Source of the DNA: Cardiocondyla obscurior
Lineage: Eukaryota; Arthropoda; Insecta; Hymenoptera; Formicidae
Length of the DNA stretch: 64,000 nucleotides
NCBI RefSeq assembly: GCF_019399895.1
Contig: NC_091867.1
Location: 10,615,501 to 10,679,500 of the forward strand
Direction: 5' to 3'
How positions within the stretch are numbered: position 1 is the stretch's first letter; each line of letters begins with the position of its first letter. Under the pieces are notes generated by a model. It searched no databases. It saw only the letters and a list, made by a program, of their open reading frames with translations, and was not told where the DNA came from. The translations under genes were made by a program, and so were the position numbers. Positions 40,853-52,075 of the stretch are shown here, one piece after another.

Positions 40853-40855
40853 TTA

Positions 40856-43680
40856 GGCCGCGGTAAACGTAAGCGAGAAAGCTTAGAAACTTAACGCAGA
40901 ATTTTTTAATTGGCTGGCTAAATTTTCAATTGTAATTAGTTGTTTACTTTTTATTTTTTTATTTTTTTTATATATATATTTTTTTTTATGTCATTTAATT
41001 TCACTGTTTGCCACGATTGGTTCTTACTTCACGACATTATTATTGCGTCGAAGACGCGTTGCGAGAATTGACGTAAGCAAGTTTCGAATCTGCCGAGGAA
41101 CCGCCGGAGTCCGGTTATTAAAATGTCAGGATAATAATTCCGTGTCTTCAAAACGCATCGATGATTTAAAAACGATGTAGAATTAGCCGCGTCTCCTTCC
41201 GTTTACCGGATTTTAGAGATTACCTCGACGAGACGGTCGCTATTTCAGCGTGATCGCAATCCTCCTCCCCCCGCAGCGTAACAACTGATTACGTCACGTC
41301 GACGGTCAATAATTTGCCGTAGTATTTGCCGCAAAACACGGGAGATTTCCTTAGGGAATCGAAACCTTTGACAATTACAAAGATCCCCGCGCGAGGCAAC
41401 AGGAGGGTAACTGTAAGATCGCGTCAGTTCCGCCGGCCAATCAGATTACGTTCGCGATTACATCTATGAGACGCATACCAATTATCGATTAATTACGGAT
41501 CGTACCAAACGGCCTTTACAGCTACAACAAACGCCGGCATTAAGCCGACGTAATTAATCGACGAGATCTTACGATCAAAACGCACTAAAAATATTATACA
41601 ACTTCGAAGATCGCGAAAACTACGGAGACTCTAATTTTTAAATACAAATATATGTATATTTAAAATTAAATAATTCAATGTGTTAAAAAAAAAATTAATA
41701 CCGCACCCGAAAATATCTACAGACTGCCCGGTGGTCTGCGAAAAATCTTTATTTTCAAATTCTGAATATCTCTTATGAAAAATCTGATGTCGAGCGTGTA
41801 AAAAAAAAAGAAAAAAAAAATCCGGAAAAAGAATTCGACAAGAACCATAAACGCGATCGTGCCTAATTTGACACGAGCCATTCATGTACACGCGATCTCG
41901 ATTAATTACCCTTCGGCGAAATTACGCGTGTTAACTGAAAGCAATTGGGTTGCGAGCGGCAACGGTACGGCGATTTCAATCGGCCCGATCTGAAAGCGAT
42001 TTGCCCCGGCGCGGAAGGTAATCGGGCTTGCTGAAATTCATTACGTTACAGAAGGAGATTAACTCAGACCGTCGCCCACTAATGCAAACCGTAATCGCGG
42101 TTCTTCTAGCTCTTGTTTGCTTTACCGTCATGTCTTTGGATAACAGATAAAACTCGGGATCATGTTAAAACTGAAAGAAAACAGCCGGATTAGCTAGCTT
42201 TTACCGGCGGCCCCTCTAAATGTTTCCAGCCAGTTTTGTAAAATGCAATCGACGCGCGGCGGTTTGTTCAAAGACAACGAAGGGTAAGCGTAACGTTATT
42301 AGCTATCGGAATTAATGAACGATATCCCAATTAATCTCTCGTCGTACATCGCGTACCGCAAACAACGCTGCCGCAGAGTACAACGTAATTAACTACGACA
42401 CGCTTAACGAATTTAGGCTGCTTATGCGAATCCATCGGATAAAACCCGGTCGCGCGAAAGGCGGACGACGCTTCAGCGTCATTAGTTAAAAAAGAAAAAT
42501 AAAAAAAAAAACTTTGCGCCGTTCCCCGGCCGCGATGGGATGAGAAGTTACAGTCTTTAACTCTCCCAGCGGGTTAGAAATTAAGAGAAACGCGCGGAAG
42601 TTGATTAACATCCCACTACGCGCGCGTCTTCTCGTTCGTTCGCGATTTTCCAACGCGCGACTTTATTAGCGGAAGCATTCGCGGAATAATTATCCGCTCG
42701 AGTCTATCTTATTTCGCGGGGTTTATCGTCGTATTAAGGGGACGTCTGGTCATCGTCCGGTCGGATATTAAGTCACCTTGTCGACTTAACGGCGCCGTTA
42801 AGAACGTTTACGAACATTCGTATTTTTCGCCTCCCGCATTATACGCGCAGCCTCTTATAATTTCCCCTTCCATCATAAATCGCAATCGGAGTTTACGAGG
42901 GACGACGGAGATACACGTCGGGTAATATAACGTTAACGAATCTCTTAGCGCCGGCCGACGATCCGGATCGCGAAATATCGAGAGCGCGGCGGTGGCGTAG
43001 CTCTGCGTTACGCACTTGCCGGGAACACTCGAGATCACTTTGATAATTGCAGCACGTGCCATAGTGCGTACTCGGAGGCGTTATCGGCGTTTTCACACGT
43101 TTGTTCTAACTCGGCAAAGGCCGCTCGGATATAAGTAGCAGGGAAGCTTCTTGCGAATGAAGGAGAGAAGGGAGATACTTAATATAAGATGTCTTTTTTA
43201 AGAGTTCAAGTATAAAGCGGAAAATAGAGAGAGAAGAGCCTCTTTATAATACCTTATTCTCAATAATATTTACTCATGTGCATATATTTAAAAAAATAAA
43301 ATAAAATAAAATAATGCTATTTAAAATAGAAAAGATAATAATATGTATAATTGAAGAAATATGAAAAAAAAAATTAATTAATAAATAAACGTAGAACTAA
43401 CAATCGCGTTGGTAAAAGGTACATTATTTTTCGCTATTAAAACTTTATCAATAATGCAACCTGATATGCAACGAGGAAAAGATTAAGCAATTATAAATTA
43501 CAAATGAAACAAATTCTAAATTTAACGTTTCTTTTTTCTTTCTTTTTTTTCTTGATACCTATAATTACATATTTTACGTCGAGAAATCGATTGTTCAGAC
43601 AGTTCCGATATCTATCTTTCATTCAGAGTCAAAGCGTTTAGAATAGATAGTCCTCCTAAGAGCCCGGAATAAATCTTTTT
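40856..43680. other. Non-coding stretch
   Basis: No gene is recognised. The sequence is mixed AT-rich and CpG-containing, with short motif-free open frames and A/T tracts such as those near 40945-40990 and 41800-41822. Confidence 0.5.
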
Positions 43681-43689
43681 CCCTCGAAG

Positions 43690-44460
43690 ACAATGATTTC
43701 GCTAGCGACGAGTAGCAAGATACGCGACATTTGCCGAACGCTGGTGGAAACGGCGATCCCACCGGCGGCATGCCGCAACGGAAACGCCGTCGCATCCCGT
43801 CGACTCGGCGCGCGCGGATGTGCCTTGAGAACGGGGGAGCTGAATGGGGGATGCATTTCTACTACGAGAAGTCGCGCGCGCCCTGCGCGGAGGGGATGGG
43901 GTGGCCTGGTTTCATTGAACCTGCCTGCACCGCGTACAACACCTCCGTGCCGTACAACGGCCCCCGCAACCCCGCGACAACCCCCGCGCACCCACGATCC
44001 CACCCGCGAGCGTTCGCAGTGCGGAGAGGTGCGCTCGCGACGTCAGGGGTCGGCGGTCAGTGGGAGGGGGGGGGCGGGCAGGGGGTGGGTGACTGGACCG
44101 GGTGAGTTGAAGCTATGCATAGCCCGCGACGGGCTATATATAGGTCGTCGTTTCTATAAATAGAACCTCGGTCGCCCCCACCATCGCCGCCGCCACCGCC
44201 ACCGCCACCGCCGCAGCCTCATGCGGGGTTCCGCGGCGGCGGCTGACGGCGACGACGACGACGACGACGGCGGCGTCGACGAGGGGGTGGTTCCGTGTAC
44301 CATCTCGATGTATAAAAGTTTACAGCTAAATATACAACCACCCCCGCCCGCGTCTTCGTGATCCTGCCGTCGACGCCGTGCACCGTTTCTGCTGCAGATC
44401 GACGCCGCCGCTGCTGGAAATATACTTTTCACCCCCGGCGACCTCAAACGCGACGGGCTA
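43690..44460. promoter_or_regulatory. CpG-island-like block with TATA boxes
   Basis: An abrupt GC- and CpG-rich island in AT-rich DNA. It contains CTATATATAGG (44134-44144) and a classic TATAAATAG (44155-44163) on the plus strand, preceded by AGCCCG-CGA-CGGGCT (44121-44135) and the palindrome CTATGCATAG (44112-44121). GCC/ACC triplets follow (about 44180-44215), then GAC triplets (44250-44275). Overlapping long frames on both strands (up to 156 codons) have no recognisable domain and reflect composition. This could be a promoter for an unannotated transcript; orientation is more likely plus, since TATAAATAG reads in that direction. Confidence 0.4.
44180..44275. repeat. Imperfect CCG/CCA and GAC triplet repeats
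   Basis: A run of GCC/ACC triplets is followed after a short gap by six or more GAC units. Read directly; such GC triplets are length-variable and often lie in 5' UTRs. Confidence 0.8.
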
Positions 44461-47400
44461 GCGGCTGTTCGTTACGTTAATTGTCCTGAAATTATTCGTA
44501 AGCTCGGACGACCGATCGCGGAAACCGGATTTAGTAATTCACGGAGATGAACGCGAAATCACGTGCGAAAGATTCCTTTCCTTTTTTTTTTTTTTTTGGC
44601 ATTCTTTCAATATTTTTTGAACCTCCACCCTTCTGGGACGTCTATAAAAGGCGATAAAAATATATATATCTACATATATATATTTCCAATAAATAAAAAT
44701 ATCCTTTCTATCGCAAAATAACATAAATTTTCGGTACGTCTATTCCCCGGCAAAGAATTCAGGGCGGACTTCGCGCTGACCTATATTATTTAATTTCTCG
44801 CTTCGTTACGAAATTGAGATTTAGAAACTGACGTGTTAGATAATGCGCTTAGGAAAGTTTTTAGAAGGATTTTCTCTCTGTCTTTCCCCGGAGTTGGCGT
44901 CGGGGCGGGTTGTAATCATATGCTGCCGCTAGGTAGGATGCGATTCGAGCCACGTCAGCCGTGAGATCAGGTTTTTGCAGCGTCCGAGTTTCGTGGAAAG
45001 CGGTTTGCGCGATACACCGCGCTTCCGTTCTTGCGGTCACGGACGGTTTCGCATGAGCTCATTTATGCGGGGATCGACTAAGTGGAAATAATTCCCTCTC
45101 TACGACGCGAAACCTCTAGATTTATCTACCGCCCGAGGACTCTTTACGTCGATATTGTTTCTATAGCGAAAATTACGCCCCGTATCTAAACGCCGCGCTA
45201 TTATCGAGCTCACCCCCGGTGCTATTTTCCTTGAATTCGCCGACGAAGTCTTTCGGAAGCGTCACTCGTGTGGGCTTCAAGGCGAAACGGTCGCGCGGCA
45301 CGACGTGTTTTCTATTCGCCGTAACTTTAGAAAGCTTCTTTTTAGTCGCGCTGATCTTTCTACATTTTTTTCTTATAGGCATATGTTGTAACAGACATCG
45401 CATTTTAATTCCATCCTCTCCTTTCACTCGAGTATCGCATATTTCATTGGGGAAACATTTTTTTTTTCTTTCCTTTTTTTTTTCTTTTATATTTAACTTT
45501 ATGCAATTTGCGATTTTCGTCAAATACCGCGTGTTGATATTCCGCTCCGAACAATTAGGCGGTACGTCGGTAATTGAACCGGCCTTAAAAGTACAAAGAG
45601 TCAATTTTATGTTAGTATACTCGACGTTAATTAAATCCAATGGAAAGTGCGCACTGAAACACCCCGCGTCGTTGACGTTAATGTTAACGATAATTATCAG
45701 TTATTCGTTTAACAAGTGAACAGACACGATGTGGGTGGTGACGTAGGTTGTTCTTTTATTTACATTTATGAATATATATATATATATAAGACAACAAAGT
45801 CGCCTCCTCGCAAGTGGCGTCGAATGTCAAAGTAGGATTTGATATTAACCCTCCGAGCTGGCACTTACGATTAATTAACGGGCGAAAAATCGGTTATCGA
45901 GCTGCCTATTTTTAATGCGCAAAAATTTTTTTTTTCTTCTTTTACCTTTATGCTTATGAAACAGTCCCGGAATGAAATAAAAACTCCGAGCCTCGATTCG
46001 CGCTATACGCAAGTTCCGAGTAAACAGTAACTCGCGCGCTGCTTTCCTCGTTTAATTGGTTATGCAAATAAACCAGTCGTGTTAAAACTATCCTTATTTG
46101 AGGAATACGTTCTCGTTTATGTGCGGCACATATAATACGCGAAACTGATGATAATTGAAACTAACAAAGAGCACTGTTCTCTATCACGATAGTGTCTAAA
46201 TATAAATTAAACGGTAGTACAGAACTGGGATCAAATACAAATATAGCGTAACGTAACATAGCGTGACAACGTAATTTATATATAACTCGATTCATTTATA
46301 TTGTAAAAAGAAAAAAAAAAAGAAAAAAAAAAGAAAGAAACAAGAAAAAAAAAATAAAACTACAGGGAATGAAAATTATTATACTTCTTTATAATTATGC
46401 AACGATACAAAAGAGAGAAGCGAAACGTATATTATTTGCCTTTAATTAAGTCGAAATACTTATGTTGTTAATTTTAGATACTAAAGTTAACGAATAACCT
46501 TTGAAAATAATTTCTTACTTTCTTGATTACAATTTAAAATTATTATCTCAATTAATTAAAGATGTTTATTTAAGCAGTTTGGAGTTTTACGTATCTTACA
46601 CATAGAATGCTCTGTCTCTCTCTCTCTCTCTTTCTCTCTCGATATGGGGAAAGTGTCAGGTATATTTAGCGCTAAATCATGGACCTCTGGCATTCCTCCC
46701 CCTTCTTTTAAATAACTACAGAGAGTTTATAGGATGGTACCAAGATAGTTCGTCCTAAAATATCCGCGTTTAGAAATAAACAACAAATATCTTGGTAAAA
46801 ATTGCATCCGACAAACAAATAACAGCCGCAAAAATTTATAGGCGCGTACAGCAGAAGCGCTGCATCAGCGACTAATTAGCGCGTGCTCTTAATCGTGTCC
46901 GAATCTACGTTCACAAATCAGATCTAGTTGCGAAAGATAGCGCTCCGCTAAACGGCCAGCTGGTGTGTGGAATTTTTAATCTCGGGCCTACCGGCGTGAA
47001 AAAAAAATTAATCAAGAGAAAAAAAAAAAAGAAAGAACGGAAGGAAAGAACGGATCGCTTTATCCGAAAAGGTAAAAGGTGGCCGGCACGAAGTCGTGCG
47101 ACGTGAAAGTTTCAATCGGCAATCAACCAAAAATCCTCTCCGGCTTCGACAGCGATATCCTAACATTTAATGTATTGATCAGCCGAGGAGCAATAAATAG
47201 AGGCAGAGCAAGGGGTGCCGTGAGCCTGATTAAACTTCATTCTCCGCTAATGGTTTATAAATAGGCATCTTTTTTTTTTCTTTTTCTCCTTCTTTTTTTT
47301 TTTTTCCCTCTCTCTCTCCTTTGCCTTCCATACGGTCACGACGGGAGAAGTGCTCCTGGAACGAGCGTCCTTCCATTCCGCTGTCCTGCCTCCTCGCCTA

Positions 47401-50069
47401 CACCTCGCCTTCCCGACCTCGACGACATTTTCCGATATTTCCCAGCCGATTTTACCAACACGCGGCGCCGGCATCAGCGACGTGTTTTCGCAGGAAATTG
47501 CGTATCGACACTTAATGGCGGCTGTTATTTGATGCTCTTGAATACGGAGATTTCAAACGATCGATGATTCTCGCTGGAATCACGATAACGATACTAAACG
47601 ATACGCTATACGTCGAAGTATTCGGAAGACGTGCGCATCGAGCCCTCACAGCTTATGCTTACTTAATACGCGTTTCCGTAATCGAAGGTTTATTATGCAT
47701 ATTGCGTTACTGTTAATTTGCAAATATTTCTTTTTAAAATATTTTTTTTTCCTCTCTCTCTCTTTTTTTTTTTATCTACTACGCAAACTGCCGACAAAAT
47801 AACATCACCATATATGAAACTCAGATTAACCTAATAGAATGCAAATATGCAAATGCAATAATTGCATCGGGTATCACGCGGAACAAGCTGCGAGCATTGT
47901 CTATCTTTTTGCTAAAAATACTGTTCTTTTTTGGAAACCGTAAAACCGGATACACAGAACGATTATACGTGCTCGTTTAAAATAAGCGTATGCGCTTGTC
48001 AAATTTTCTTGTAAAAAAAAATATAATTATTTCAACGAACACAACTGTTAAAAAAAAAAAAAATTTTTTTGAAGCTTCGAAGAATTCTGAAAAACACCGT
48101 TAATAAGATTCTGAAAAAGAAAAAAAGAATATAAAACTCTCCCCGCTTTGCCCTCCGAAAATAGTAATTTCCATTCTACCGATGACTTGAATGTTGGTAT
48201 TGTTCGTCGACGTTTCCGTAATGAACTATGAACTTTGAAATGTCACGGAATAATGAATGCGTGCATATAGATTCTTCTTTTCTATCCCGCACGCGGGCAC
48301 CGCAAATAGCCATGCATAGGGGCGTAGGTCGGATCGATCGCGGAGTAAAAGTGAAAGGATGTCCCAAGGGGTGGTCGAGAGGGCTATGAAATCCTGCATC
48401 GATTCAGCTGATATGAAAGCGGGAGAAAGACGCGGCGAGCCGGGAATTGTTTGTTAGAAAAGAAACGCGGAGCCAAAATCGAGACTCGTCCCAGACGACC
48501 GATCCGTATCGCGTCGAAGATAGAGTAGACATTTCATTCCCTGGAGATGATACCGACACATGTCTCTTCTAACAGATCGAATCGAGAAACAACTTTGCTT
48601 CTCGGCACTAAATTATCGCTTCGCCTAAAAGCATCTCATGTTCTTCGTGACGCAATCGTCGCTCGTTGTTTCGGAAAATGTATAATTAATTATTATCGCG
48701 GCGCAAATTAAATTTTAGTTTAATTGGCGGCCGGTCGATCTATCCGACGTCACTTATCAGATCGAAAGCGGGCGTGCTAGACGCGTGGAAAAATTGTCGG
48801 AACTTTTTTTTCGCGGCGACACCGACGGCTCGTACTCTTCGCGACAATCTAGTGGATTTCGACGACGGATGACGGCTTATATCTTGACTGCGTCATTTCT
48901 GTGGATTCGATCTCGTCGAAATCCAAGCAGATGATATCGAGACACAAGGGAAATGGATGAAAATGTTATATCGAACAAGGGGGAGAAAAAGAAAAAAAAA
49001 AAGAACGTCGCTAGTGACGGTCAAACAAATTCTACATATAGTGACCCGAGTCCTCCTCCCGCGTCATTCCGTGTTTATTTCGTGTATATAGGTCAACGTG
49101 CAGCGTCGCGAAATGCATTGAAAACGTATTTTTATAAGAAAAAAAAAGGAAAAAAAAATAGCATAATCAACGTATGACTTTAATTCAAACTAGCGCAAGC
49201 CTGTGTTTCAATATAAAATTCTTTTTATTTAATGATCTCCTTTCTCTACTTCCCAATTTAACAAATTGCCGAGATCGGAATGATAAACGTTAAGTCATTA
49301 AAAGAATTAATCTTCTTAAAAGAAAATTAAAATAAATTAAATAAAGTAATTAGACACGTGCGCGACCAGATAGCTGATACAAATATGGCAAATGTATCCG
49401 ACATAATCAAAATATATTATAATTAATTTACTCAATTTCAATTTATTTTATATTAATTGAACGACGATAGTTGTTTTCCGACCGTTTTATTTAATCGAAA
49501 AAAAAATTTTTTATCCCAAATACACTTCGTATTTTATGTAATCTTTAACGTTATTATAATTTATGTAACAAACGTAAATTTAATTCATATTCGTTATAAT
49601 CTAGAATAAATATTTCGTTGGTAAAATAATATTTCACTTTGATGAGCTTTCGGAAGCTGCTACGCGGCCACCATTTTCACATCGGAAGTGATTGTGACCT
49701 ATAGCTATTGTACATAACCGGGTCAGCTACGTGATTTTTGGCATACAGATGGGTATAATCCGCTTAGCCATTTAGTTGATACGGGAGGGACATACATACT
49801 TTACCAATCCCCGCATAAATTGTAGGGATCAAAATAATATCTAGAACTTTGCCGAAAGTATCTACCGATCGTATTTTACATAAAGACTACGTATACAAAA
49901 CGTAATTAAGGGAAATATTAAATTATTTCGTCCATTTTGTTATACCCGCGTCTAATCAATCGCAATAATATTCGTGTGAATTTATTTTACAGCGTAAAAA
50001 AATTCATGAAAAATAATAAGATCAGCCCGATTTTTAACTCTCGAATAATTTCCGATCCTGTTTGAAACT
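44461..50069. other. Non-coding stretch between the CpG island and copy C
   Basis: No gene is recognised. There is CT-rich sequence near 46610-46640 and many A/T tracts. Near 49665-49695, a GGCCACCATTTT word is followed by CGGAAGTG, resembling Pho/YY1 and ETS sites, about 0.4 kb before copy C. This might mark a promoter, but I give it little weight. Confidence 0.45.
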
Positions 50070-50339
50070 AGTAATTAATAAAAAAAAAAAGAGACAGGAG
50101 CTAAATGATAGTTGTCAAGGTTTTGAAATTCGGTATCGGTTCAATTTAAAATTAATATTCAGTCTATATAATTTTTTATAACGCGTTAAATCGTGTAGAG
50201 GTGAGAAAGAAAGAGAGAGAGCGACGTACAGGTAGCTGGGGGAGGGAGAAGGAAGGGGCAGGGTGAGCGGCGTACGTGCCGCGCGCGAACTGCGTTCCCC
50301 CACTCTCGCTCTGTCCTTCTCCAGCGATCGAGTAATACG

Positions 50340-50367
50340 TACGTACGCAGCACGTGCTCCGTACGTA
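50340..50367. promoter_or_regulatory. CACGTG-centred palindrome, copy C
   Basis: A 28-bp palindrome with one mismatched pair, centred on CACGTG at 50351-50356, lying about 115 bases before the putative first-exon donor. It extends two bases further on each side than the palindrome in copy A. Confidence 0.4.
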
Positions 50368-51514
50368 TTAAAGATCTAGGCGCAATCGACGGTCCAGAGG
50401 GACATAATCCGGCGTGAATCATCTTCCTAAACTAATCAAGCGTACGGGCGACTACATATTTTCGATGCAAAGTAAGTTAAAACCACGTGCACGCGTATAT
50501 TAGACTCGTGTCTCTTTGCCGTTAACGGAAGGCATCGGCGAGCATATTCGGGCTTGAGGGATGAGGGTTTTAGTCGGCGGGTCCGTGATAGATTAGAGAG
50601 GTGTTCATTCGTGGCGTAGGAATGCGAGGTTTAAGAATTTTTTTGTTAACGCACTGTGCAGTGATCGAGAATAGAAGTCGGTCGCGGTCGCGGCGTACAG
50701 ATCTCGCGTGGTGATCTTGTGATACTTAGATATGTGCTGGCCGATCGGCTGCCGTGCGTAGTTAACAGTATATTATTATACTATAATATTAGATAATGCG
50801 AATCTTCGCGATCGATAATGAGTACATGTCGGGTATCTGTGAAGTGAATACTTCACATAGAATAGTTGTAATTATTTGTAACGCAGCATGTTTAATTTCT
50901 ATCATTTTTTCTAATCAAATATAACTTTTTTGTTTCAGATAAAAATTCAGACCATTCCCGTTGGAGTGTGCAGAGCTGAGAGGAGGAGGAGAGCCTAGGA
51001 AAGGCATCGGGCATCGGCGGAGCAACCCACTGGTGAGAATCAATTTCTTTTTTATCTTTGCCGATTTTTAAATTTAATTTTGTGATATTAAATTGAAAAA
51101 ATCAGGCATGTATAATTTTTTTTTTTTCTAATTAATAAATTGAGATCTCTACAATTTAATTTTTTCATTTATTTGTTACAGGTCATCCTACCAATACTCC
51201 GCCGCCATCGTATCTGTGAGTCGCATGCTTTTTTTTTTGTAGAAACTTATATATTAGCATTTCGGGTGGGAAAAAAATTTTCTATTATCCGCGGCAGAAT
51301 TATATTAGGGTATATAAAATAAATGTTTAATAAAATAAAATATTAATACGTCGCGCCGGTGACCGAAAATAATAAAAACTTTAAAACCGACACAAGTAAA
51401 TTAAAAAAAATTTCTTGAGTAATTTATATATTGTGTGTTAATTTTAATTTTACATATCAATGTAAATTGCATACATTCGTATGGAATTTACGTTGATATT
51501 ATTACAGCTCAGCA

Positions 51515-51574
51515 CTTCTTTGGATTTTTATCTGAGCGAAACGAGAATTTTGCTTAAATAAAAATCCGAAGAAG
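51515..51574 (+). other. Long hairpin at the duplication junction in copy C
   Basis: The 17-base arms 51515-51531 and 51558-51574 pair fully, with one T-G wobble when read as plus-strand RNA, around a 26-nt loop. It sits just before the point where similarity to exon c of copy A resumes (about 51575) and just after a possible acceptor at 51507. It may be an inserted fold-back sequence or an RNA structure in exon c2. Confidence 0.5.
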
Positions 51575-52075
51575 AAAAGTCTCGTCACCGCCGATAATTA
51601 TTAATTATACGAACCGCAGCCGGTTCGTCGGTCGTTCCGGGAGTTCCGCTAAGTATTCGGACGGTTTTTTCTAAACGCGAGTGCCAAACAGGAACGCGCA
51701 AAAGTGATCGATAATTATCGCGATTCTAAAATCACGGTCGGAGTGTTCGCGAGTTACTTGTGCGCGGAAGGATGGCTCGTCACGTCCCATCTGAGAGGAT
51801 GAGCAGGCCCACCAGGAGGCATCATGCATCGGCGGAGCAACTTATAAGTAAGCATCAATTTTTAAAAATAAAATCTTTATCAAAAAAAAAAAAAAACTTT
51901 TACCCTTTTTTTTTTTTTTTTTTTTAATTAATTTTAATATCAAATATTCTGGCATGTCTACATTTATGTTTTATTTTATGTTACAGTCACCGGCAGAATT
52001 CTACACCTCCGCTGAAGCTCATGCAGATCGGTGAGTCGCATGGTTTCTTTTTTGTAGTTTGCAATTTCAGTGTTT

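Larger units (their letters stand above)
50177..52030 (+). ncRNA. Putative multi-exon non-coding RNA, copy C
   Basis: Predicted plus-strand segments: first exon ending at 50471 (GCAAA|GTAAGT); exon a/c 50939-51032 (ttttgtttcag acceptor, CTG|GTGAGA donor); exon d1 51182-51215 (34 nt, ttacag acceptor, TATCT|GTGAGTC donor); exon c2 ending at 51847 (TATAA|GTAAGC), with a possible acceptor before 51508 (ttattacag); exon d2 51987-52030 (44 nt). The d-type donors all read GTGAGTC, as in copy A. No long frame is shared with copy A. The c2 acceptor of copy A is not kept at the matching place, so c2 may depend on the alternative acceptor or be dead. Transcription is inferred only from splice signals. 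Confidence 0.4.
50070..52075 (+). repeat. Copy C of the duplicated spliced segment, expanded
   Basis: It begins after an A-rich tract like that of copy B. It carries TATAAC (50177-50182), the GA/G-rich block and the long block shared with copy A (about 50300-50650). Then come an a/c-type exon and a d-type exon, then a second c-type and d-type exon. Relative to copy A it therefore has an extra internal c-d pair. Exon and intron sequences are both similar to copy A, so the whole segment was duplicated, not just the exons. Confidence 0.85.

Noticed and set aside
43693..44163. 156-codon frame and two overlapping rivals in the CpG-rich block
   Set aside because: Three long frames on both strands of one GC-rich segment point to composition. 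The TATA boxes also lie at the end of the frame rather than before it.
45173..45719. 155- and 166-codon frames on opposite strands
   Set aside because: They overlap, are rich in Phe or Lys from T/A runs, and have no domain or splice context.
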